Of a stretch of 64,000 bases of DNA, positions 27,831 through 36,261 are shown in pieces. The first letter of the stretch is position 1; each line of letters opens with the position of its first letter. Both the position numbers and the translations under genes were made by a program. The notes beneath the pieces are model-generated. The model did not search any database. It was not told the origin of the DNA and worked only from the letters and a program-made list of their open reading frames with translations. The DNA is from Oscillospiraceae bacterium (lineage in GTDB: Bacteria; Bacillota; Clostridia; Oscillospirales; Acutalibacteraceae), in assembly GCA_015065545.1 (NCBI GenBank), contig SVQA01000005.1, positions 93,337 through 157,336 of the forward strand. The letters are read 5' to 3'.

Positions 27831-29468
27831 ATGACTATTATTGATATGCTTGAAAAAAACGCAAGGGAATTTGCAAACGATACCGCCCTTGTTGAAATTA
27901 ACCCCGGTCAGCCGGAGACAAGACGTCTTACCTGGCGTGACTATGACTTGGTGCAGGAAACCGAAAAAAAATACTTCAGACGAGAAATCTCATGGAGCGT
28001 CTTTAACGAAAAGGCTAACCGCTTCGCAAACGCTCTTATGGAGAGAGGAATCAAAAAAGGCGACAAGGTTGCAATTCTTCTTATGAACTGCATCGAGTGG
28101 CTTCCCATTTACTTCGGCATTCTCAAAACAGGTGCTCTGGCGGTTCCCCTTAACTTCCGCTATTCCAGCGACGAAATCGAGTATTGCCTCAATCTTGCAG
28201 AATGTGATGCTCTTGTTTTCGGCCCCGAATTCATCGGTCGAGTTGAGGATATTGTAGAGAGCATAAGCCGTAACCGTCTGCTTATCTTTGCAGGCAATCA
28301 GCAAAGCCCCACCTTCTCAGAGGACTATAACGATATGACTCTGGACTGCTCATCCCAGTCACCCAACGTAGAACTTTGCGAGAATGACTTTGCCGCTATC
28401 TATTTTTCTTCAGGCACAACAGGCTTTCCCAAGGCTATCCTTCATAAGCACCAAAGCCTTACTCACTCCTGCAAGGTAGAGCAGAATCACCACGGACAAA
28501 CAAAGGACGATGTGTTCCTCTGCATCCCTCCCCTCTACCACACAGGTGCAAAAATGCACTGGTTCGGAAGCCTTTTAGTCGGCGGTAAGGCAGTGCTCCT
28601 CAAGGGTACAAAGCCCGAGTTTATTCTTGATGCCGCATCAAAGGAGCAGTGCTCTATTGTATGGCTCCTTGTTCCCTGGGCACAGGATATTCTCAACGCA
28701 CTGGACTCAGGTGCTCTTAATATCAAAGACTTCGACCTCTCAAAATGGCGTCTTATGCACATCGGTGCACAGCCTGTACCCAGAAGCCTTATTAAACGTT
28801 GGAAGGAATACTTCCCTCACCACGATTACGATACAAACTACGGTCTTTCCGAGTCTATCGGCCCCGGTTGTGTACATCTCGGTGTAGAGAATATACATAA
28901 AATCGGTGCTATCGGTAAAGCAGGCTACGGCTGGGAAGTTAAAATTGTTGACGAAGCAGGTAGCATTGTTGAAAAAGGCGAGGTCGGTGAGCTTTGCGTT
29001 AAAGGCCCCGGTGTTATGACCTGCTACTATAATGACGAAAAAGCAACCGAGGCTTCAATCAAAGACGGCTGGCTCTTTACAGGTGATATGGCTAAAGAGG
29101 ACGAGGACGGCTTTATCTTCCTTGTTGACAGAAAGAAAGACGTTATCATCTCGGGCGGTGAAAATCTCTATCCCGTTCAGATTGAAGACTTCCTTCGCGG
29201 TCACAATGCCATCAACGACGTTGCTGTTATCGGTTTGCCCGACGAACGTCTTGGCGAAATTGCTGCTGCAATCATCGAGCTTAAAGAAGGCTTTACCGCC
29301 ACAGAAGAAGACATCAATGAATTCTCCAAGGGTATGCCAAGATACAAGCGTCCTCACAAGATTATTTTTGCCAAGGTTCCCCGTAACCCAACAGGCAAGA
29401 TTGAAAAACCCAAGCTCCGCGAAATTTACGGTGCCGCAAAGCTTGTTGACGCACAGAATAAATCTTAA
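27831..29468 (+). CDS. AMP-dependent acyl/aryl-CoA synthetase, T-box controlled
   Basis: YFSSGTTGFPKAILHKH, TNYGLSESIGPG, GWLFTGDMAKEDEDGFIFLVDRKKDVIISGGENLYP, NPTGKIEKPKLR; start MTIIDMLEKN after gagggagatt. Confidence 0.92.
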   Translation: MTIIDMLEKNAREFANDTALVEINPGQPETRRLTWRDYDLVQETEKKYFRREISWSVFNEKANRFANALMERGIKKGDKVAILLMNCIEWLPIYFGILKTGALAVPLNFRYSSDEIEYCLNLAECDALVFGPEFIGRVEDIVESISRNRLLIFAGNQQSPTFSEDYNDMTLDCSSQSPNVELCENDFAAIYFSSGTTGFPKAILHKHQSLTHSCKVEQNHHGQTKDDVFLCIPPLYHTGAKMHWFGSLLVGGKAVLLKGTKPEFILDAASKEQCSIVWLLVPWAQDILNALDSGALNIKDFDLSKWRLMHIGAQPVPRSLIKRWKEYFPHHDYDTNYGLSESIGPGCVHLGVENIHKIGAIGKAGYGWEVKIVDEAGSIVEKGEVGELCVKGPGVMTCYYNDEKATEASIKDGWLFTGDMAKEDEDGFIFLVDRKKDVIISGGENLYPVQIEDFLRGHNAINDVAVIGLPDERLGEIAAAIIELKEGFTATEEDINEFSKGMPRYKRPHKIIFAKVPRNPTGKIEKPKLREIYGAAKLVDAQNKS

Positions 29469-29630
29469 TAACATAAACAAAAACAAACCTCGCAGTTTAA
29501 TTTTTCTCTGTGAGGTTTTTCATTTATATACGTCTAACATATAAATGAACAAATACCTATTGACGTCTTTTGTCTATTGTGTTAGTATAGATATGAAAGT
29601 TCATATACTTATTTTTAAGGAGGAATTCTT

Positions 29631-30560
29631 ATGAAAAAAATCATATCCGTTTTAATGGTAATTACAATGGTACTGTCACTTGGAGTATTTTCAGCAAGCG
29701 CCGAAGAAGAAACATCTGTCAACTACTGGATTGCGGAAACTCCCGATATTGACCCCGATGAACTCCCGGGTACAGTATTCGGATATTTAGGCGACGCTGA
29801 CAGAAACACCTTTGTAAATGTTAAGGATGCAACCGCCATTCAGAAACATGTTGCAGGCATCATCACACTTGACGATAGCGCTCTCGACTTATCTGATGTT
29901 GACTTTTCTGAAAACATTAACGTTAAAGACGCAACCGCAATTCAGAAATGGGTTGCAGGTTTGCTTTTTGACAACTCATTCATCAGCCACGCATTATACG
30001 AGGCATACGAACTTGATGAAAGACTCTTTGGCAAGTGGGAATGCACTACCGACATCGGCGCAGAGATGAACGAGCTTCTTCCCCTGTTTTTTGACGACCC
30101 TAAGATTTCCAAATATATTAAAATCAGAAGCTGTATGGTTACCGAAACCTATGAATTCTTTGATGACTACAGCTATTGCATAACTACCGACGAAATCTCT
30201 GCAAACAAAGCAATTGACATAATCAAATCAGACTTCGGATACGGACTTCTTGATTATATGGTGGCAGTTACAAAGGAAAGCGGCTACGACGTAACCCCAA
30301 AGGAACTTCTTGCAGCAATGGGATATTTATCAATGGATGAATACATCAACGATATGTTCCCTGCAGATTTATTCGGCGATATATCCGAGCCTGTGGTAAG
30401 CTTTTATCGTACTACTCCCGACGGCAAACTCTATCTTGATGAATACTCAGATACAGTATATAATTTCTATACAGTTGAGACAGACACCTTTACTCTCACA
30501 GGTGACAACGAAAATCTTATGCCCGAGCTTTATCCCATAACCTTCACAAAAATAAAATAA
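29631..30560 (+). CDS. Secreted protein with N-terminal dockerin and uncharacterised C-terminal module
   Basis: Signal peptide; dockerin GDADRNTFVNVKDATAIQKHVAG / SDVDFSENINVKDATAIQKWVAG; then ~190 aa module starting LFGKWECTTD. Confidence 0.85.
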   Translation: MKKIISVLMVITMVLSLGVFSASAEEETSVNYWIAETPDIDPDELPGTVFGYLGDADRNTFVNVKDATAIQKHVAGIITLDDSALDLSDVDFSENINVKDATAIQKWVAGLLFDNSFISHALYEAYELDERLFGKWECTTDIGAEMNELLPLFFDDPKISKYIKIRSCMVTETYEFFDDYSYCITTDEISANKAIDIIKSDFGYGLLDYMVAVTKESGYDVTPKELLAAMGYLSMDEYINDMFPADLFGDISEPVVSFYRTTPDGKLYLDEYSDTVYNFYTVETDTFTLTGDNENLMPELYPITFTKIK

Positions 30561-30580
30561 CATAAAGCTATATTATATAA

Positions 30581-30616
30581 AAAGGCTGGCATCATTGAGT
30601 GATGTCAGCCTTTTGC
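30581..30616. terminator. Rho-independent terminator
   Basis: aaaggctggcatcattgagtgatgtcagcctttt. Confidence 0.8.
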
Positions 30617-30632
30617 TTTAATTTATTAATTT

Positions 30633-31898
30633 TTATTCACCGAAGGTCATAATCAGATTTTCAGGCAAACGGTCATCATCACCGTCGTCATATTCAATCT
30701 GATCACGCGGTGCTCCAAAGGTAACAGAAGTAAGTGCCTCATCTCCTCTGAATGCACCGTATTCTACCTTATTTACAGTAGCGGGAAAATCAAGTGAGCC
30801 CAGAATATCACACCAAGAGAATGCAAATCTTGATACAACTTCAAGGCTGTCTCCGATTGTTACCTCTTTAAGAGCTTTGCAGCAATAGAATGCAGATTCA
30901 CCGATAATCTTTGTATTCTCTCCTGTATTAACAGTTGTAATAGATTTATGGGAAGAAAATGCATAATCTGCAATTTTTGTAACACTTGAAGGTACTGTTA
31001 ACTCCTTAAGATTAGGGTCAACACAAGCAATAAGAACTGTTTTATCCTTATTATAAAGGATGCCGTCTTCAACTACGTAGTTCTCGCCTACCTCAAGTTT
31101 AACGTCCTCTGAACAATCATACATAAAGTTTGGCACATCATCATCAGATGCGTAAAGCTTTATAGATTCAAGAGAATAGCAAGCCCGAATAGCACCTCTG
31201 CCAATTTCAACTACACTTTCAGGGAATGTAAATTCTGTAAGTCCCGAGCTTGCAAAAGCACTCTCGCCTATGCTTTTAACACTGTTTGGGATATTAACCT
31301 TAGTAAGAGAATCGCAGTAAGAAAAAGCATCCTCTCCTATCTTAACCAGTGTAGAGGGCAACGTAACACTCTCAAGTTCTTCGCAGCCCTCAAATGCTGA
31401 AGCTTTTATCTCTGCAAGTCCCTCAGGCAATTCTATCGACTTGAGCTCATAGCAATCGGTAAAAGTACATGTTCCTACATATAAGAGAGTAGAAGGTAAA
31501 GACACACTCTCAAGGCTTGAGAAGCGGTAAAAGTTGCTTTCTCCTATGCCAACAATGCCTTCTTCCACTACAATCTTTGTAGTTTCATCGGCGTGAACAT
31601 TCCAAGGATGACTGCTGGACATACCATTCGGCATTCTGCCGCTACCCTTTATGGTAAGAACGCCGCCCTTAAAGCTCCAATCTACATCAGCCATAGGATA
31701 ATCAGATAAATTCAAGGTAGGATACAAAGGCTCAGGCTCATTTTTACCTGTTGTTTGAGTCTGATTCTGAGTATCTCCTGTGATTTCTGTTATATTTTCA
31801 GCAGATGTGTTTTTATTGTCTGCATCATTCTTTTCACCGCAAGCAGTAAAGCTGAGAATAATCAACAGTGAAAAGAGTACTGCCATTATTTTTTTCAT
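30633..31898 (-). CDS. BspA-like leucine-rich repeat lipoprotein
   Basis: Lipobox FTACGEKND; repeated AFxxCxxLxxVxLPxxLxxIGxxAF units. Confidence 0.88.
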   Translation of the reverse strand: MKKIMAVLFSLLIILSFTACGEKNDADNKNTSAENITEITGDTQNQTQTTGKNEPEPLYPTLNLSDYPMADVDWSFKGGVLTIKGSGRMPNGMSSSHPWNVHADETTKIVVEEGIVGIGESNFYRFSSLESVSLPSTLLYVGTCTFTDCYELKSIELPEGLAEIKASAFEGCEELESVTLPSTLVKIGEDAFSYCDSLTKVNIPNSVKSIGESAFASSGLTEFTFPESVVEIGRGAIRACYSLESIKLYASDDDVPNFMYDCSEDVKLEVGENYVVEDGILYNKDKTVLIACVDPNLKELTVPSSVTKIADYAFSSHKSITTVNTGENTKIIGESAFYCCKALKEVTIGDSLEVVSRFAFSWCDILGSLDFPATVNKVEYGAFRGDEALTSVTFGAPRDQIEYDDGDDDRLPENLIMTFGE

Positions 31899-31922
31899 AG
31901 GTTAGTTCTCCTTTTATTCTGT

Positions 31923-33026
31923 TCAGATATTCTTCACTCTGGTTTCGCAGTACTTGCAACGAAGAATGTTCTTCTCCTTATCAACAAGTCTGAATGCCTG
32001 AGAAAGTTCCTGCTCTGTATGAGTAATACACTTGGGATTCTCGCACTTATACTTGCCGTTTGCATCATCTGCAATAGGCTTGGGTCTTACAGCGTCTGCG
32101 CTGATGCCCTGCTTTGCACCCTCCAAAAGCTTGAGGATAAGTGCCATACGCATATATTTACCATTGAGCACCTGCTTAAAGTAGCAGGCACGGCTGTCGT
32201 AGTCCACCTCAACAGAAATCTCGTTAACTCTGGGCAGAGGATGAAGTATAATCATATCCTCTTTTGCGGTATTGAGCTTGTCTGCTGTGAGGATATAGCT
32301 ATCCTTAAGACGCTCATACTCCGCTTTATCCTCAAATCTCTCGCCCTGCACACGAGTCATATAAAGAATATCGAGTTCGGGCATTGCTTCCTCAAGACTC
32401 TCTACCTCTACATACTCAATGTTATTCTTCTCAATTACCTCGTAGATAAGGTAGCTGGGAATCTTAAGCTCTTTTGGTGCGATAAACACAAACTTAACAT
32501 CCTTATAACGAGAGAGAGCAGTACAAAGAGAATGAACCGTTCTGCCGTATTTAAGGTCGCCGCAGAAGCCGACTGTAAGACCTGAGAATTTACCCTTCTC
32601 ACGTCTGATTGTGAGCAAATCTGCCAAAGTCTGTGTGGGATGATTGTGACCGCCGTCGCCTGCATTGATAACAGGTACAACGCAGTTTCTGTCTGCTACA
32701 AAGGGTGCACCCTCGATAAAGTGACGCATAGCAATAATATCTGCATAGCATCCTACAACTCTTGCAGTATCAGCAACACTCTCGCCTTTTACCGCAGAGG
32801 AATTGTCACCGTCAGAAAATCCGATAACAGAGCCGCCCAGCTCGTGCATAGCCGCTTCAAAAGAAAGACGGGTTCTTGTTGAAGGCTCAAAGAAAAGTGT
32901 AGCAAGCTTCTTTCCCTTACAGCTTTCTGCGTATTTCCAAGGGTTTGCAATTATATCTTCGGCTACATCCATCATAGAGTCAAGCTCTTCTATGGTGAGT
33001 TCGCCAATATCAAGAAGTCCTCTCAT
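31923..33026 (-). CDS. pyrB: Aspartate carbamoyltransferase with C-terminal PyrI-type zinc domain
   Basis: [20 protein letters not shown]...[13 protein letters not shown]-terminus [16 protein letters not shown]...LRCKYCET. Confidence 0.95.
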   Translation of the reverse strand: MRGLLDIGELTIEELDSMMDVAEDIIANPWKYAESCKGKKLATLFFEPSTRTRLSFEAAMHELGGSVIGFSDGDNSSAVKGESVADTARVVGCYADIIAMRHFIEGAPFVADRNCVVPVINAGDGGHNHPTQTLADLLTIRREKGKFSGLTVGFCGDLKYGRTVHSLCTALSRYKDVKFVFIAPKELKIPSYLIYEVIEKNNIEYVEVESLEEAMPELDILYMTRVQGERFEDKAEYERLKDSYILTADKLNTAKEDMIILHPLPRVNEISVEVDYDSRACYFKQVLNGKYMRMALILKLLEGAKQGISADAVRPKPIADDANGKYKCENPKCITHTEQELSQAFRLVDKEKNILRCKYCETRVKNI

Positions 33027-33098
33027 AACTTACACCACCTTATTAATCTTAATTACTTGCAAGGAAACGGAGGGATATTTACTACCCCTCCGAATTTA

Positions 33099-33731
33099 TT
33101 AAGCGCCAATCCAGCTCTCGTCAGAGGGATTGTTTCTGAACTTGATAAGTCTTGCAACGTCCTCTGCCTTGATGTAGCCTGTTTCTGCAGCACACTCTGC
33201 TACTGCATCAAGGTTTGTAAGGCTTACGTTACGAACTTCTGCTGCAGCCAGTCTGTCAAGACCCTTCTGCATACCATAAGTGAAGATAGAAACGATACCC
33301 AGAACCTCTGCGCCTGCCTCGCGGAGAGCCTCAACAACATCAATAACGGAGCCGCCTGTAGAGATAAGGTCCTCAATAACTACTACCTTCTGACCCTTCT
33401 CAAGTCTGCCTTCGATACGGTTCTGTCTGCCGTGGTCTTTAGCAGCACCGCGAACATAACCCATAGGCATACCAATAAGGTGTGCAGCGATAGCGGCGTG
33501 TGCGATACCTGCTGTGGATGTACCCATAAGTACCTCTGCCTCGGGATACTCTCTCTTAACTGTGTCAGCAATAGCCTGTTCTACGATGTTTCTTGCCTCG
33601 GGAGAAGTGAGGATAAGACGGTTATCGCAGTAGATAGGGCTCTTAATGCCTGAAGCCCATGTAAAAGGCTCATCGGGACGCAGGAATACTGCTTTTATCT
33701 CAAGTAATGCTTTTGCAACTTTCTTTTCCAT
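33099..33731 (-). CDS. pyrE: Orotate phosphoribosyltransferase
   Basis: FTWASGIKSPIYCDNRLILTSPEAR...VVVIEDLISTGGS; start adjusted to MEKKV. Confidence 0.95.
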   Translation of the reverse strand: MEKKVAKALLEIKAVFLRPDEPFTWASGIKSPIYCDNRLILTSPEARNIVEQAIADTVKREYPEAEVLMGTSTAGIAHAAIAAHLIGMPMGYVRGAAKDHGRQNRIEGRLEKGQKVVVIEDLISTGGSVIDVVEALREAGAEVLGIVSIFTYGMQKGLDRLAAAEVRNVSLTNLDAVAECAAETGYIKAEDVARLIKFRNNPSDESWIGA

Positions 33732-33828
33732 AATAAAAAAATTCCTTTCTATGTAACATAATATTGCAGGCTCCTCTTTTGGAAAGCTTGCATAAATCAA
33801 CGATTTTTTCCCGAAGGAGTAAAAATAG

Positions 33829-33895
33829 CTCTATAAAATACTCCTTCCGTCATTTGCTTTGCAAATGCCATCTCCCTCGGTGAGGGAGGCACATT
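33829..33895. repeat. Palindromic intergenic element within the pyr operon
   Basis: catttgctttgcaaatg and ctccctcggtgagggagg palindromes. Confidence 0.5.
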
Positions 33896-33915
33896 TGTTA
33901 TGTGCCATTCTATAA

Positions 33916-34614
33916 TCAGCCTACAAACTCAGCAACGCATCTCTTGTATGCTGCTACAGGATCCTCTGCTGCTGTGATGGGTCTGCCTACAACTATGTAG
34001 TCAGAGCCGATCTCTTTTGCACGCTCGGGAGTTGTAACTCTCTTCTGATCACCCACATCGCCGTCTGCAAAGCGAACACCGGGAGTAACGGTTACAAAGT
34101 TCTTGCCGCATTTGTCGTGTACCTTACCTGCCTCCAAGGGTGAACAAACCACACCGTCAAGACCTGCGTCTGCTGCATTCTTTGCGTAGTGCATAACAAC
34201 CTCGTCAATGGGAGCATTGATAAGAAGGTCCTCTTTCATAGCCTCTTCGCTTGTAGATGTAAGCTGTGTTACTGCGATGAGGATAGGACGTGTGCCGTCT
34301 TCTCTTGTCAGTCCCTTAAGTGCTGCTTCCATCATAGCCTTTGTACCTGCAGCATGGAGGTTTGTCATATCAACATCAAGGTTACGGAGTACAGACATAG
34401 ACTTCATAACTGTGTTGGGAATATCGTGGAGTTTGAGGTCGAGGAAAATCTTGTGGCCTCTTGCCTTAATCTCTCTTACAATCTCGGGACCTGCTGCATA
34501 AAACAGCTCCATACCGATTTTTACGAAAGGTTTGCAGTCTGTGAATTTGTCGAGAAACTCGATGCACTGCTCTTTGCCTGCAAAGTCGCAAGCGATAATA
34601 ACGTCCTTACCCAT
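33916..34614 (-). CDS. pyrF: Orotidine 5'-phosphate decarboxylase
   Basis: [11 protein letters not shown]...[15 protein letters not shown]...[16 protein letters not shown]. Confidence 0.95.
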   Translation of the reverse strand: MGKDVIIACDFAGKEQCIEFLDKFTDCKPFVKIGMELFYAAGPEIVREIKARGHKIFLDLKLHDIPNTVMKSMSVLRNLDVDMTNLHAAGTKAMMEAALKGLTREDGTRPILIAVTQLTSTSEEAMKEDLLINAPIDEVVMHYAKNAADAGLDGVVCSPLEAGKVHDKCGKNFVTVTPGVRFADGDVGDQKRVTTPERAKEIGSDYIVVGRPITAAEDPVAAYKRCVAEFVG

Positions 34615-35525
34615 TAGTGTGCGCCTCCTATAATATCATTTAAATCTTTAATGCCGTATTTTTCCATTACAGCAGGTAATTCTTCTATAATCTTCTTACA
34701 AGCGTAGGGGTCAACAAGATTCTGTGCACCTACCTGCACTGCAGTTGCGCCTGCAAGCATCATCTCGATAACATCCTCTGCAGTGGCTACACCGCCGATG
34801 CCGATGATTGGAATATTTACTGCCTCGTAAACCTGATAAACCATTCTCAGAGCCATGGGGAAAATTGCAGGGCCGGAGAAACCGCCCATCTTGTTTGCGA
34901 TAACAGGCTTCTTTGTTTTAGGGTCAATTCTCATACCCAGGAAGGTGTTACAAAGGCTGATTCCGTCTGCACCTGCAGCCTCAACTGCTTTTGCGATAGG
35001 AACAATGCTTGTAACATTGGGTGTGAGCTTTATATACACAGGCTTTGTGGTAACAGCCTTAACCGCTCTTGTGATTTCTGCTGCCATCTCGGGATCTGTA
35101 CCCAGAGCCATACCGCCGCCGTGTACGTTGGGACAGCTTATGTTGATCTCAATAATACCAACGCAGTCCTCTTTGTCTATCTTCTCACAGCATTTAACAT
35201 ATTCCTCTACACAGAATCCGCTGATATTAGCAACAACAGGTTTATGGAAAACCTTTCTCATTTTGGGGAGCTCTTCTGAAATCACCTTGTCGATACCGGG
35301 GTTCTGCAAACCAACCGCATTAATCATACCAAAAGGTGTTTCTGCAATTCTGGGAGTAGGATTGCCAAAACGAGGCTCAAGAGTTGTACCCTTAAAGGAA
35401 AAAGAGCCTAAGATATTAATATCGTAAATCTCTGCAAATTCGTAGCCAAAGCCGAAGGTACCGCTGGCAGGGATAATGGGATTATCCAAAGTAAGCCCGG
35501 AAAGTGTAACCTTTGTGTTTACCAT
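34614..35525 (-). CDS. pyrD: Dihydroorotate dehydrogenase (class 1B catalytic subunit)
   Basis: [21 protein letters not shown]...[13 protein letters not shown]...[29 protein letters not shown]; start adjusted to MVNTK. Confidence 0.95.
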   Translation of the reverse strand: MVNTKVTLSGLTLDNPIIPASGTFGFGYEFAEIYDINILGSFSFKGTTLEPRFGNPTPRIAETPFGMINAVGLQNPGIDKVISEELPKMRKVFHKPVVANISGFCVEEYVKCCEKIDKEDCVGIIEINISCPNVHGGGMALGTDPEMAAEITRAVKAVTTKPVYIKLTPNVTSIVPIAKAVEAAGADGISLCNTFLGMRIDPKTKKPVIANKMGGFSGPAIFPMALRMVYQVYEAVNIPIIGIGGVATAEDVIEMMLAGATAVQVGAQNLVDPYACKKIIEELPAVMEKYGIKDLNDIIGGAH

Positions 35526-36250
35526 ATTATCTCCTCCTTTGTAAGTACGGGACCTTCTTTGCAGATTCGCTTGTTGCCGTACTTTGTCTTGCAAGAACAA
35601 CCCATACAAGCGCCGAAACCGCAACCCATTCGCTCTTCAAAGCTGAACTGACCGCTTGTTTTGCTCTCATTATATACAGCCTTGAGCATAGGCTCAGGAC
35701 CGCAGGTATAAACATAAGTGTAGTCGTCCATAGTCTTCATAACATCGGTTACAAAGCCCTTTGTTCCTACACTGCCGTCAACTGTTGCAACAAATACCTT
35801 TGCACCAAGTTTCTCGAACTCGTCTTTATAAAAAATCTCTTCAGCCTTATTGAAGCCAAGGATAACAGAAACTTCCTTTCCCTCGCGAATAAGCTGTTTG
35901 CAAAGCTCATACATAGGAGGTACACCTACACCTCCGCCGATAAGCAGAGGCTTTTCTCCGCTTTTCGTCAGGTCGTAGCCGTTGCCAAGACCTGTGAGTA
36001 CATCAAGCTCTGTGCCCGAGAGCATACGGCTCATAGCCTCTGTACCCTTGCCTACTACCTTGTAGATAAGTGTCAGTTCCTCGCCCTCTACCTCGCAGAC
36101 GGAAATAGGTCTGCGAAGGTAAAGACCGTCAATCTGAATGTTTACAAACTGTCCGCAGCGGATATCCTCGCAGTCACCTGCAAGCACCATTTTGTAAACA
36201 TCCTTTGCTATTTTAACATTGGAATTTACTGTAAAAATCAACTTTTTCAT
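35519..36250 (-). CDS. pyrK: Dihydroorotate dehydrogenase electron transfer subunit
   Basis: YLRRPISVCEVEG...LIGGGVGVPPMYEL...ERMGCGFGACMGCSCKT. Confidence 0.94.
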   Translation of the reverse strand: MKKLIFTVNSNVKIAKDVYKMVLAGDCEDIRCGQFVNIQIDGLYLRRPISVCEVEGEELTLIYKVVGKGTEAMSRMLSGTELDVLTGLGNGYDLTKSGEKPLLIGGGVGVPPMYELCKQLIREGKEVSVILGFNKAEEIFYKDEFEKLGAKVFVATVDGSVGTKGFVTDVMKTMDDYTYVYTCGPEPMLKAVYNESKTSGQFSFEERMGCGFGACMGCSCKTKYGNKRICKEGPVLTKEEIIW

Positions 36251-36261
36251 ATTATCACCTA

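Noticed and set aside
29032-29544. 170 aa plus-strand ORF
   Set aside because: Out-of-frame overlap with the CoA ligase, low-complexity translation, no motif.
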